NCBI GenBank assembly: GCA_950295325.1
Contig: OX485803.1
Span: forward strand, 30,867,554 to 30,931,553
Reading direction: 5' to 3'
DNA: 64,000 nucleotides
Origin: Polytrichum commune
Lineage: Eukaryota > Streptophyta > Polytrichopsida > Polytrichales > Polytrichaceae
The position numbers and the translations under genes are program-made. Position 1 is the first letter of the stretch, and every line of letters begins with the position of its first letter. The notes beneath the pieces are model-generated. The model was not told the origin of the DNA. It worked only from the letters and a program-made list of their open reading frames with translations, and ran no database searches. Below, piece after piece: positions 9,721 through 21,800 of this stretch.

Positions 9721-12700
9721 AACATTTCTCATCGCTTCGATTGAATTGGAATGTCTATGGGACTAAAAGTGAAGGTCAACTTACATAGTCTACTCACGTA
9801 AGGTGTGTGGGTGTTGTTCAATTGATTTTTCATATTCTCCATCTTTGATTGGTCAATATATATGTACTCAAACTTATGTTGCAATAGAAACTTTATGATG
9901 AATCAATAATCAACTAAAATTAGATTAAAAAACAAACTTACCATGTTATTAGTTATAACTATCGCAAATGCATGTTTGCTACTTATGTAAGTAAGAACAT
10001 ATATCCTCCCCATTATGTTGACTATTGAAGATAGAATGATGGTTGATTAAATTTGCGGACATAATCTAATCTCTTCTTAATGGTGTCCATACTTAATTCC
10101 ACACCTAATCACCCACCATTCAATGGAGGTGTCCAATCAAGAGATGAGAGCCAATTAGGCCCACTTGCCTTTAGTTGCAATTCTCAAAGACAAGACATGC
10201 ACAAATGTATCATAACTTGCTCTAACTCAATGTATTGTTTGTTCAGCAATGCCAAAAAAATGGGTTATTGGTTTCGAACTTGTGGCGGTTTTGGTTTACA
10301 CAATTTATGGCAATTCCCACCCACTTCCAATGTCGACAGCGGAAGCCACGTAGGTAGGTTGTGGCCACCTTGGCGTATTATTGCCTTTATCATGACACAT
10401 GTCCCCTCCTCATTGGTACAGCTCATATGCATGTTGAAGTCTGCCACTTGTCAGAAAAAGAATTTACAATTAGTGGTTCAAAAGTTTCTGACCAACAATG
10501 AAATATTAAGTAACTTATTAGAGTAGATATACCTCTTTCCGTTAACTCAAGCAATTTCGCATAAGTGTGGTACATGTGTGATACTGGGGTGATTTTTTAC
10601 ATGTTTGGAAATTGATATCACACCGTTTAACCAAACAAAACACAGTTTATTTCTAGGTTTTGAAATTAATGTAAAATTTTAATGGCAAGATTCTCTCCCA
10701 ACCCATATTCACGGCATAGGTCAACTTATTTTCAATAACTAGGAGACAAAAACTTGAGTACAATTAGTGCCCTTTCCAATGAACCCAAATATGTGCCTTT
10801 TTAACTTACTTTTTTCCTTGCACCGAATGAGATGGCTACATGTGTGGGTTTTCCATGACTTATTCCATCATGTTAAAAAATGATGACGACATGTGTAGAA
10901 CTTCACAACTTTAGGGGACTCTATGTATTAAGATCGGGGAGGGTATTTGACATGGGTTTGTCTACTCTTAGTGTGTTTATGGCCTGATGTGAGAAAAAGA
11001 ACTACAACCTCTTGAATTTCATCCGACAATGATATACAAAGAATGCCTATGCTTATGGAGATGTTCATATTGCAGTAGCTAAAAGGCTTGAGCATATGGT
11101 TGAAAAAAACGCCACTTCAAATGTAGGCAACTGCATAGGAGGTTGGACCACCAATAGAGCGGCGGTTTTGTGTAGCTAAATCCATGTTGCCGCTCACACA
11201 TGGCCACTGCGTATGATGTAGATTGTAGGTAAAAACACATCATGCATTTTACCCCAACACAGTAAACACATTGTTTGTGTTTTTCTCTAATTGTAAAATA
11301 TACATTTTAACCATGACTTTTTTATGTTGTGTTCAAAATTTTACTTTTAAAAATTGCGGCCCACGTTCTCCAAGACCAGCCCGTGCTGTGGAAACCCAGG
11401 ACATGTGCCCAAGCCAAGAGAAAAAACAAGCCCCAACAATCCCTCTTGACTGTAGATTAGCACTTTAGTAAAACATATATAAAACCTACGGTCCACCTAC
11501 CACAAGTAGGCATTAAGTCAACACCGCACCCCCCATGTCCACATAATGTATGGGAGACTTTTGAGCATAATTGATTGATCCTAGTGTTTCCAAGTCCAAC
11601 CAAATATTTGTTGACATCTTCCAATTTTTTTTCAAATAAATCAATTTGAGGTGTATTGTCCAAATTCCTCTAATTACAAAATTTTATGAAGTCTTCAACT
11701 TCAACCAATTATTTCTGCAACTCAACCGGTTCAAATGTAATTAGCAGTCGTTACTCCCTGTTCATTGTGTCCATGTATGCAACCATGGCTAGGGGTTGGT
11801 GAACGGACATCGCATGACAATATAAAGACATTGCCATCTTCTTCCTCCCTTGTTCAAATTGAACTATGTAGGTCATGTGATCCATTTTGTAACCCAACAC
11901 AAAGAAATGGGTAAGCCCGGAAACTCAAGAAGAAGAAATCATAACATTGTTAAGATCACAATATGATATTTTTATTTATTTGGCCTAAATGAACAACCTA
12001 GCCCTCAATGGCCTAAACGTTTGAAAACAAGACTCTTCATTTCAAAAGATATGATCTTGCTATTTTTTTAATTAAAAATTTATAAAAAGAGATGTACCTA
12101 TTGAATTTGACTATCGTCTTCAAAAGCTTGATTGTACAATTATGTGCATGCTTATCCTCTATACCTCATGAAGTTTTTACATCCAGAGAAATGTTTGTGG
12201 GCCCCGCTAATTATCTATTCAGAGTGAAAATAATGTGGGTCCAAGATCCCATGATTTTTCCTAAGCCTTACAAGTATTTTTTGAAGAACACCTTGGGTAG
12301 TATTTAAAATAAAAAAGGCATAAATTTGAATAGATGCCCACAACAATTTCTTAAAATTATTAGCACAGCCCACACTAGTCTTAAAGTATAGGTATGGTGA
12401 GAATTGAAATATTAATGTGGCTCCTAGAGAATTAACATGTCCCACATCAATAGAACATTTTGGTGTCGATTCCGAGACCATGTGCTGGAATGAGGTCCCT
12501 TAAGGTAGATGCTACTAAAACTGTCAATTTAAGCGTCGAGCATATATGATATTTTTAAAATGTAGAAGTCTTGAACGTTTTTCTATAGCGGTTGAAAGGG
12601 ATTCCAAAACACAAAGATATGTCTCATTTGATTTTTTTAATGTAGAGGTTATAAGGGATCAAGTTTTATTGACGACCTAAAACCAAATCGGGAACATGAT

Positions 12701-13853
12701 GTTAAGGTGGTGGACGTTCTCATAATCAATGTGGATTTATTGTGCACGATTTTGGGGCATTGATTTTAGCATGCTTTACCTTAAAACGACCACATATATT
12801 GAGCCCCCTCACTCATACCTCCATAGATGAAAGTATGAGGGATGGCATACAAAGACTCATCTCTTGGCCATCCATTATCCTTCTCAAAATGACACAAACA
12901 TGTAAGAAATGTTATAACATTGAGCACTTTATGCACCACATATTTTTTTCCATTTTTAACCCACCATTGTGCTTGCTCCAAAAAGTGATGTAGATATTTC
13001 CCCTCTTAATTAGAACCTACTTGGTGCAGCTCACTTGGTGTGATAGATGTACCAAATGAATAGAATTATCCTTCAACTTTAAATTTATTTACAATGCTCA
13101 TGATTTAAAAATAAAACCTATGTGTGCATAATATTTTTCTAAGAAATAATGTATAAAGAAAAAATGGTTTGGGTCCAACCACGGATACAAAAAAACCTCA
13201 GTATCTTCAATTTCTTAATTAAAATTTTTTTTGGGTCTTTTTACAAACATGGTTATGATGAATGTTGCAATACATAGTTATGTAGGACATGGCCTATATC
13301 TTCATAGTGTTGTAGTTGTATGCAATACATTCAATGCCTTGGTGCTATAGATTCTATGCTATATTCTATGATATAGTAATTGGTTTACTTAGGTAGTGGA
13401 TAAGTGTGTTTTATGTTTAAGATTTTGAATGTTGTGTAGAATTTAAATTATTTTATCTTATTAATTTTGTATTGATCTCAATCATTACTTTAATTTAAGT
13501 CTTTGTGTGTAATTCTTGTCATTTGTTGGCTTAGTTGGTGCAATATGCAATAGCCGCCACAATTGTATAGAAATTACTACCATTTTTTTTTCACACCATT
13601 TTTATTTGCAATATGTGTTGGAAATGTTGGAATCTTAATTTTTTCTAACATGATATTACTTGTCATGAATATACACTCTCTGAAACCGACTTGTTGGTTC
13701 CTCATACAATACATATTGTGGATGTTAAATATTGTAACACCTCGCATTAAACACTTCTTAATAAAAAAATAAGGGATTATAAGACCAACATACAATGAGA
13801 TCCTGTTTATATATTCTAAGTGGTTTACAAATGAACATTTATGTAAATATGTG
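9721..13853. other. AT-rich gene-free spacer
   Basis: No reading frame with a recognisable domain and no RNA gene was found. The longest open stretch (10,080-10,526, 148 residues) has no known motif and looks like chance. Family R recurs at 11,575-11,765. Confidence 0.5.
11575..11765 (+). repeat. Family R dispersed repeat, copy 3
   Basis: It contains 'gatcctagtgtttcca', 'ttgttgacatcttcca', 'atttgaggtgtattgtcc', 'gaagtcttcaacttcaac' and 'ctcaaccggttca', in the same order as the copy at 8,565. Non-coding. Confidence 0.6.
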
Positions 13854-14401
13854 CACGGGTAGATCACTCTAAGGCATTTTTGTGCACCACGTGCGGCTGG
13901 AGTTTTATGTTTTGGGGCTATTTACCTTCAAGGGCTGAATTAAAGCCTCCCTATAATTACTTAAATTTCAAAAATGGCCCATTTGTTTGCACCCTTCCAT
14001 TACTTATATTGTCCAAGTCACTGCAATTTTTTGTACTCTATATTCCTTTTAAGTAATAAAAGCGTGGGGAAGACGACCCCAATGACGGTGCGTTCCCTTT
14101 TCATCCATTTTTGGATAGACGGAAATTCCAATTATCATCCATCCCCGTGAGCCCTAAACCCATTTACATACCATACTAAACATACCTTCTAGGATCCTTA
14201 TCTTTAGCCCCTATATTAATTTTACAAAAAAATAATGGCCCACGTCTTGTGTCCATCTAACTTACTTATAATGGGATTGTCTACATTTAATGGCCCCTTC
14301 ATTATTTGGAATTCCTTTATAATTTTTATTTCAAATGATTTTAATCCTCTCTATATTATGCCGCACGTCGTTTTTAAAATGCACTAAGTGATCTACCCAT
14401 G
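13854..14401. mobile_element. hAT-type MITE (548 bp) with 8 bp target duplication
   Basis: The ends are CACGGGTAGATCACT and, inverted, CATGGGTAGATCACT. Pairing continues inward to 'gacgtgcggc'-like sequence over about 40 bases. The flanks are AATATGTG at 13,846-13,853 and AATATGTG at 14,402-14,409, an exact 8 bp direct repeat. An 8 bp target duplication with CA-starting ends is typical of the hAT superfamily. No transposase frame is present, so the element is non-autonomous. Confidence 0.85.
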
Positions 14402-15375
14402 AATATGTGGAAGTATAAACCACGGATTTTGTGGATTCTAAGATAAGGTTTGAATCTATTATCAAACCTAATTTTTTTCACATCAAGTTGATGTTGAACT
14501 ACATTCGTGGGAAACAATGGAGATTGATTGAGGAGGTTCAATATAAATCCTCCTTGAAAATTTATCTATAGGGAAGGCAACAAATGCATATAAACATGTT
14601 AGCACAAAGAAAATGTAATATTAGTTTGTGAGAATGATAAAACATTAACGAAAAATTTGAAGCATGAAGTATTTAGAGAGAGCCCGATCTTACGATTTTT
14701 ACAAGACAAAGAGCGATGAACAAAAGAGCTTAAGCTCGTGACAAAGCGCATAAATCAAACAAAGTCTAATCTTGAGACAATGAACACAAAGAAAAGAACA
14801 AAGAGAGTCTCTTAAACATTGAGACAAAGAACTTGATTGTAAAACAAGAACAAGGAACCAAGAGAGTGTAACCTTGAAGAGTGCGACAAGGAACAAAGTG
14901 ATGATGAATGGACAATGAGAAATGAATGATGAGAAAAGACCAATGAAGAGCAATCGATGAGGACGGTTGGAGGTGTTATGCAAGAATAGGGTGGGCATTT
15001 CAAAATAAAATGGCACAACAAAATAAGTTATCTATTAAATTTTTCCATGTAACATATGGAGAAAGACATCATAAGTCGTGAAACATGAAAGACGTCATAA
15101 GTTCGGAATCTATTTAAAGTTGCCATGACCTTCGTCGTAAGTTCGAAATCCCTCTAAAGTTGGCCCAACCTTCATCCGTCCCGGGTACAAGTGAGGGGGG
15201 GGGGGGGCAATCCTCTCAACCCCCTTAAACAATACCTAGTAGGGTTCTTCAAAGAAAGATGAATTCCTTGTTAAGTAGTTGGAGAACTTCATGGATAACC
15301 CTAATGCCTAATGAGGCGTAAAGTCGGAAGAATTAGTGTGGTAATAATGTTTGCAATTTGAGCTGTCACATGGCT
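14402..15375. other. Spacer with purine-rich low-complexity DNA
   Basis: From 14,690 to 14,990 the plus strand is biased to 'gaacaaag' and 'gacaaagaac'-like words, which opens chance frames on the other strand. A run of G occurs at about 15,196-15,208. At 15,065-15,175 short words such as 'tcgtaagttcg' and 'ctaaagttg' repeat. No gene was recognised. Confidence 0.5.
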
Positions 15376-15460
15376 GGGGTGGTGGCGCAGTTGGCTAGCG
15401 CGTAGGTCTCATAGCTACAGAGAAATCCTGAGGTCGAGAGTTCGAGCCTCTCTCACCCCA
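15376..15460 (+). tRNA. trnM-CAT: Elongator tRNA-Met (CAT) with an 11 nt intron
   Basis: The 85 nt sequence folds as a cloverleaf: acceptor GGGGTGG pairs with TCACCCC (last pair G-U), the D arm holds GCGCAGTTGGCTAGCGC, and the T arm is GAGAG-TTCGAGC-CTCTC. The anticodon is CAT in the loop CTCATAA. An intron of about 11 nt (GCTACAGAGAA) follows the base 3' to the anticodon, the canonical site; plant elongator tRNA-Met genes are known to carry introns. The internal A box (TGGCGCAGTTGG) and B box (AGTTCGAGCC) are present, and a TTTT terminator lies a few bases downstream. Confidence 0.93.
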
Positions 15461-15689
15461 CGCGACTTTTGTTGGCATTCCGTGTGGACATCACATCTTA
15501 TGTTGTGGTTGAATGGGTTGCCTTTTGGAAAAATTCAAGTGGTGTACTTTGTACTTGGTTGAAATGAACATAATTATGCTTCCTTGAGCTTCATAAATGT
15601 AATCTTCCATGTGAGGATCGACAGCGGAGAGATTTCTGCTCATATTATCGTTGGTGATTTGTGGTGCAGTTTTCACGTAGATTGCACAT

Positions 15690-15774
15690 GGGGTGGTGGC
15701 GCATTTGGCTAGCGCGTAGGTCTCATAGCTAAAGAGGAATCCTGAGGTCGAGAGTTCGAGCCTCTCTCACCCCA
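15690..15774 (+). tRNA. trnM-CAT: Second elongator tRNA-Met (CAT), tandem copy
   Basis: It has the same length and fold as the first gene 314 bp upstream, with intron GCTAAAGAGGA. One change in the D loop turns GCAGTTGG into GCATTTGG; all stems, the anticodon CAT, the B box and the TTTT stop downstream are kept. Downstream flanks of both genes match ('acatttctgctcgt' against 'agatttctgctcat'), so a block containing gene and flank was duplicated. Confidence 0.92.
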
Positions 15775-16288
15775 ATGAGCTTTTGTCGCCATCCCGTGTG
15801 GACGTGGCATCTTTTGAAAATTTGAAGTAGTGTATTTTGGAAGTGCATGGTTGAAACGATTAACGATCGCGTTTCCTTGATGTTTATGAATGTAAATTTT
15901 ATGTGAACATCGACAGTGGAGACATTTCTGCTCGTCTCATCATTGTTCGGCGAATTCTTTGTGCAGTTTTCTCGCGCTAGGTGGATTTTGTCTTCCTATG
16001 AGTGACTAATATACTCATGGTTGAGAAATTGAGTATGAGGAGCGCCATCGATTTCGGAAAGCCTTGCGGAGAGATAGCTTCCAGGGCTGGCTTAATTACC
16101 CCGAGATGCGCACATCCAAAATTTGTTGACAAATTCGTGGATTTGTCGACAATTTTGCACTTGAGACTGGTCGCCGAGATTGTTGGTAAGAAGCTCTTCG
16201 TGGTGGATGCTCTCTTTGGAAAGCTCCAGCATCGGTCTGCAGAGTTGTTCCCACGATGCTAATTGTTATTTACAGGACGTTTTTGCTT

Positions 16289-16323
16289 TAGGGTTTAGGT
16301 TTAGGTTTAGGTTTAGAGTTAGG
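16289..16323 (+). repeat. Interstitial telomere-like tract
   Basis: It reads as (TTTAGGG) once, then TTTAGG units, on the plus strand; plant telomeres are TTTAGGG repeats. Only four or so units are present, within unique DNA, so this is an interstitial tract rather than a chromosome end. Confidence 0.7.
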
Positions 16324-16394
16324 TTCATAAGCAGTTCCGCAGATATTGAGGCGAGTGTGGTTGAGGTTGGTGGCGAGAGAAAATTACATGAAGA

Positions 16395-16930
16395 CTTGTC
16401 GAAGGTGCACAGGCACATTGGTTGTTGCAATTCACAGGCTAGGGTTTGAAAGAAGGTGTAGTGTACTGGGATCTTTAGTATTCTGAGTTGCATGGAGAAT
16501 ATGATTCTTGTGCAGATTATTATTAGGTTGAATCGTTATAGTGTAACCTCGTAGTTCGGCACTTGTCGAAACCGTCGGGGATAGATCCTCCTCCTGCTGG
16601 TGTGCTTCTCATTCTTAGTTGCGTTGGTATGCTCATCAGGATACGAATACACATAAGGCCTCAATGGCTATTTCAAAGGACAGGTACATTGGCTGCTGAA
16701 TTTATAGAACAGAGTGCTTTTCATAGGCTAGAGTTTGAAAAAGGTATCATGGAAGATTCCCACATTCCAATGAAAATACGATTCTTGTGCAAAACAATAT
16801 AAGTTTGGATTATTGTAGAGTAAACCCTGCAGTCCCACATTTGCCGAAGCCCTCAGGAATAGATTATTACAATATCCTGCTCCTACTGGTCTGCTGCTTA
16901 TTCTTGGCTGTGTTGTTGTGTCCATTAGGG
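16395..16930 (+). repeat. Tandem duplication of about 285 bp
   Basis: The segments 16,395-16,640 and 16,680-16,930 share, in order, 'caggcacattgg' with 'caggtacattgg', 'aggctagggtttgaaa' with 'aggctagagtttgaaa', 'acgattcttgtgca' with 'atgattcttgtgca', a 'ccgaagcc'-like stretch, and 'tcctgctg..gtctgctgcttattcttggctg' with its partner. The copies have diverged considerably. Non-coding as far as seen. Confidence 0.65.
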
Positions 16931-18107
16931 TCAAGTTCCATGGGAAGGGGTGGCAAGCAAATTTGATGCCTACAAAGGCTCCCCTCCATCATTGATCCCC
17001 CAATCCATGCCCTCACAAACTCTTGGAGTGTTTCCATGAGGGGGTGAGAATTTGTGTAATGTGCATTTTCTCAAGATTTGCCCCCATTCACACAGTAGGG
17101 TCCATCGTGTTTTCATTTAACCTCTAAGCTATTCTCCAATCAAAACTCTTCATTTCATGGGTAACTTTGATTAATGTACCTCACCATGAATTTGAAGACC
17201 TTGAGGTCAAGATTTGGGACCTTCGTACTTGGGGGGCGGGGAGGGGGGTGCGGAACTTTTTCAAGGCTATAAGTCTTTAATAAACATTAATGACCCTGTT
17301 CTCACCCATTGAGCCAAAACAGAAGTTTGGACCATGGTGCCCAGTTCGCTCCATGGAGCTTGACCCTTAGGACGGTGCATATAACGATTGCTTGTCCAAT
17401 TTGAGAGCATTTTCAGCAACTCTATGTGCTTTTTCTATCCACAGAGAGCATTTTATCCATAACCTCCGGTTTTGTCCATGAGCAGACCGGTTGTGCCCAA
17501 CAACCAGCTTGAGAAGGTGGATGTTTCCATGTTGTTGCAGATTGCCATCCACTCTATTCTCAGCTGTTTTGCAACTGCAGAAGGTTTTAATAAATATTTC
17601 TTCAATCCTTGAAACACTTAGATTCCAACATTGACATATCTTTATGTGCATTGTGAAGGGAGTAGAGTCAATCTAAAAGCCAAAAAGAACAACATGAACT
17701 TAGAAATCATTTGTTCTTTGTCTCGGCTTGCAATGAACCTTTTTCCTGGGTGTTAGGCAAAGGTTGTGGAGAGTTTCAGATTCGGATTGCACTTGTGCTG
17801 GCTACTGTATTGTCCTGAAACTTGAGGCCTGTTGCAATTTAGTTATCCTACAACACCAATTGAGTGACTGAATCCTCAAGTTCCTGATATTCAAACCCCA
17901 AATCTTGTGAAGTTGTTGTGTAATGGCAGTAGAGATATTGTTGCTTCTTATCTGCTTTTAAATAAGCTTACCTCAGCTGACAACCTTACAAACAAAATTT
18001 CCGTGCTTCCTGTGAGTGCCAGGTTGATGAGACATTTCCATCAAAGTATCTAAAGAATGTCAATAGGTATATGCACTCTTCTCACAGGAGTTCAGTGTTG
18101 GATAAGC

Positions 18108-18456
18108 TACTGTAGACGTGCCTAACTTAGTTATTTATCTTAATCGAACATCTATATTTGAGTGGTATGTGGTCAGGTGAGGTTCCAAAAACAGATACCT
18201 AAAAGACATGTGTTTAAAAGCAATGATTATTATATACTAACCAAGGCTCAATAGTCAACATGATTGGGGGATCTATGTCACCATTTACTGAGCACAAAAA
18301 TCATCACTTTGACATTGAATAAGATATTCCTTTGAGCCTCAAAAACTATGAGGGAATTGGCTACAGCCTTGAGATGGATTTGCTAACCATCTTGTACTAA
18401 TTGCGAGTAAGTGGGGCTAGTCAGAAAAAGTAACCATTTAAGACTCATCTACCTTA
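18108..18456 (+). mobile_element. Family H MITE, copy 2
   Basis: It begins 'tgtagacgtgcctaacttag' and ends 'aagactcatctacctta', inverted relatives of one another. The interior holds 'cgaacatctatatttgag', 'tacctaaaagacatgtg', 'aaggctcaatagtcaacat' and 'agtcagaaaaagtaacc', shared with the copy at 33,411. It lies about 380 bp beyond the 3' end of the fucosidase gene. Confidence 0.65.
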
Positions 18457-18833
18457 CATGAATATCTGATGGACTGGAAATATCAGACAAGTAAACATTC
18501 TTTACTTAAAAAGGCAATAAGACAAAGTATAGCAGTGGACAAATTTCAATATTCTCCTCAAAGAGTTACATTGGCAAAAGCAAACCATATTGTACAAGGT
18601 TTTCCTCTATCCAGAGTAAGATGATTCTATTGTACATAAATCCTATCATGCAAGGCCCAATCTATTATGAAAACCGTTTTATACTTGTCGGGACACCTAC
18701 TTGTTGAGGTTTCTCGCCTTATCAAGTCATTCCACTGTTATGGTTTATTCACATACTACAAAAGTCTGCGAAGTAATGTACTTACTGATGACGTAAATAT
18801 ACAGCCTAGGCAGTCTTAATTTATTGATCTTAT

Positions 18834-21800
18834 TTAAAAGAGGCAATTTGTGACATTACTATTACACCCAAAGTTTGATCGAGTGTCAAGATATAGACCA
18901 ACTGCAGCAATGAGTGGGGTTGCCCTTGCTTCATCAATCACAACTCGCACCCGTGGAGTTTGCACCTTCAAAATGCGATCAAGTTTTTTGTAGCCAATAG
19001 TGGTCCCGACAACAACCGTTTGCCAAGAATCCTGCACCCACACATCCACATGGTACTGCTGCACCCTTTGGCCCATGTGCACGGCCTCTTGAATCATGAT
19101 GACATTGAATGTTGTGTTTGAGAAAAGATCAAATTGCAAGTAACCAGTTGTAAGCCCCACATTAGGTGCCCAATACAAATCCAAATCCTCATTCAATACT
19201 TGGTCCGGCTTAAAGCATGATGATAATCCCACACTTCCTTCTTCTCCCCGTGTGCTACTCGCTGTGACATTTGATTTCATGGCAAGATTTGTGGCAAAAA
19301 TCGAGTCGAGAGCACTCTTGAATTCCCAGAGTGTGAAAACATCAGTTTCATGGAGGAGGCCCGTCGTGTTGGGTGGGGTGTTGAGAAGTAGCACACAATT
19401 GCGACCGACTGATTTGTAGTAGATTTCGAGGAGATTTTCCACAGTGCGGGGTTTCTCACTTGGATGCCAAAACCATCCGGGGCGAATGGAGACATCACAT
19501 TCAGGAGGGACCCAATCGCAGCCATTTTCATCACCAACGTTGAGGTACCTGGTAATTAAACCCAAAATAAAACCCAATCATTCAGCATCAATTAAAAAAG
19601 ATAAATAATCTTCATGTCCAGACCAATTCTGTGGCTTTTGGCCATGAAATTGTGAGGGCCCTTCAAACACATCCAAAGGTCGTACCATGCAAAATTTAAA
19701 CTGAAATTTGTATGGCCATGGGCCTTCAAATGTTAATGTCAAGACCAATGTCGGGCGGGTATATGCTTTACCCAGATACACCATCCGGATATGCACATGG
19801 GTATGGGCTCACACATAATCTATTTTGCAAATAATTGGAAGCGGACCCCCATAACCATGACAATAACCTACCCTCTTCATAACCTTTTTGAGAGGATGGA
19901 TGGAAATCATAACTGCACTAAGGTATGTTTAGTGGGACCAGGTCACTAAAAGAAAAAAACCCTGATCACCATCTTCATTGCACTTCAGTTCTAGTGTTAA
20001 GACATACTTGACCAGGCTCTCAATTGAGTGCTATTTCATTACCATTCTATTCATGTGGGCCCTTCTACACAATAAGTTATAATAAATCAAGGGTTGTGAA
20101 ATTTTGAAGTGTCATGGTCTAGGTTTATTGTTAGACCCACCCCTTTGAGGTGTGCTTGACACAAAATCTGGTAGACCATGAAAGATTATCCATTGCATGC
20201 CATGTAGGACTCCAAGTAGGTTTTTCATCCATTCAAACTTCCTTGGTCTCTTAGGCCATCAAGCTCTAGTGTAAAGTGAAGAGGGACAGTCTCGGCAATT
20301 TCCACCAATAAGAGATTTTGAATTTCAATGATCATGGGTCCTTAAGCTCTAGTGTGAAGTGTCCTTAAAACGTAGTCCTATTGCTTATTGCTTAGCTCAA
20401 AAATCAAGAAGCGAACTTCTCCAGACAGATGGTCCCTGTAAGACTTGATACCAAGTTTGAAAGAAATGATATCAATCTAAATAAGAATGATAAAAAGACA
20501 TGATAGTGACACAAGGATAAAGGATCAACTTACTCTGTCTCTCCGCCTCCAATAGTGACAAGAGATCTATTCATCATGGACCAATTTGTAGTCCCTGCCT
20601 CCCCTGCTTCGTCACCAATCCATCGAACATCTGGCCCCGCGTCAGAGAAAATGTTTGCATTGGGCTGCAATTGGTGAATAACTGCAAACCATGAATCAAA
20701 TAGGTAATTCATGTCTGCTGTTGCAGGACTTTTGTTTCCATCCAACCAGACCTCTGATACTGGACCATACCTGCAACAAAAACAAATGATGTCATGATTG
20801 TACCATATGTGTAGACATGTAGAGAACATAAAACTGTTCACATGGTTATAACTAATCAGTACAAGTCTTCAGTCATTGCAATACAGACATTAGAGTAAGG
20901 AATTATTGACGGTCAGAATAGAAGAATTATGTAACATAGCATTATCAATAGAGATCCTAGAAGATCTCTATTGCTTACCAATGCTCTATCTTGAACAATA
21001 ACAAAATGCCTCATTTAAAAAACCTCAGAACGATGACAGTTTAGAGAGCAAAACGATGAAGCAGAGATGGAATAAAGTTTTACATTGTCAGAAGCTCACG
21101 AAGTTGGCCAAGATAGTGTTCATTGTAAAGAATGGTATCACCATATGAGGGGTCATGGCGGTCCCATGGCGCCATATACAAACCAAGCTCAAGGCCCGCT
21201 TCTCTCACAGCATCAGAAATCTCACGCACCACATCGCCAGTGCCATTCTTCCATGGTGAGCTTTTGACAGAGTAATTTGTGTATGCGGATGGCCATAGGC
21301 AAAACCCATCAGCATGTTTTGCAGTGAGGATCACAATCTTGAACCCTGCGTTCTTTGCTTCCTGGACCCATTGTCTTGCGTCCTACATGCATCAATTTCA
21401 TGTCTGTCAAATCAGGTGGCTTAAACCCAAGGTCTTAACCCGGATCCCATGGGAACTCCAAGGTTAAGCAACCTAAGGCCGGAATAGTACTCAAATGGGT
21501 AACCTTCCAGGCACTTGATTTCCAGTGCACCCTACCACCTATGGTCCACCCAATCATAGTTGGGGAATATATTTTCAACCAACCATGTGGGAACCTAGTG
21601 GCTTGGCCTTAAATGAGATAGGTGCCAGCCGGTTCGTCTGTGCTTGTTCAAGGTGTTCACCTTCGCAAGGAGGCAGTAGTCTTCAGGCCCCTCTAATTCT
21701 CGTGATGCCCGTTTTGGGATTAAATATAGACTTAGACCAACTTGAAAATGAAGCAACACCACAATTTATATTGGTGGCAACATCGTAGTCGTCTTCATTT

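Larger units (their letters stand above)
15775..18107. other. Spacer with duplicated non-coding DNA; no recognisable protein
   Basis: Short frames at 16,002-16,262 and 16,180-16,449 have no known domain. Some GT-type donor motifs occur, so a non-coding transcript is possible but unsupported. A G-rich run is at about 17,230-17,252. Confidence 0.4.

Noticed and set aside
10080..10526. 148-residue frame as a gene
   Set aside because: It has no recognisable domain, no clear splice partners and an unremarkable composition; the length is possible by chance in this much DNA.
14699..15021. Cysteine- and serine-rich frames of 69 and 105 residues on the minus strand
   Set aside because: They arise from purine-biased low-complexity DNA on the plus strand and resemble no family.
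16289..16323. Telomere-like repeats as a chromosome end
   Set aside because: Only a few units are present and ordinary sequence continues on both sides.
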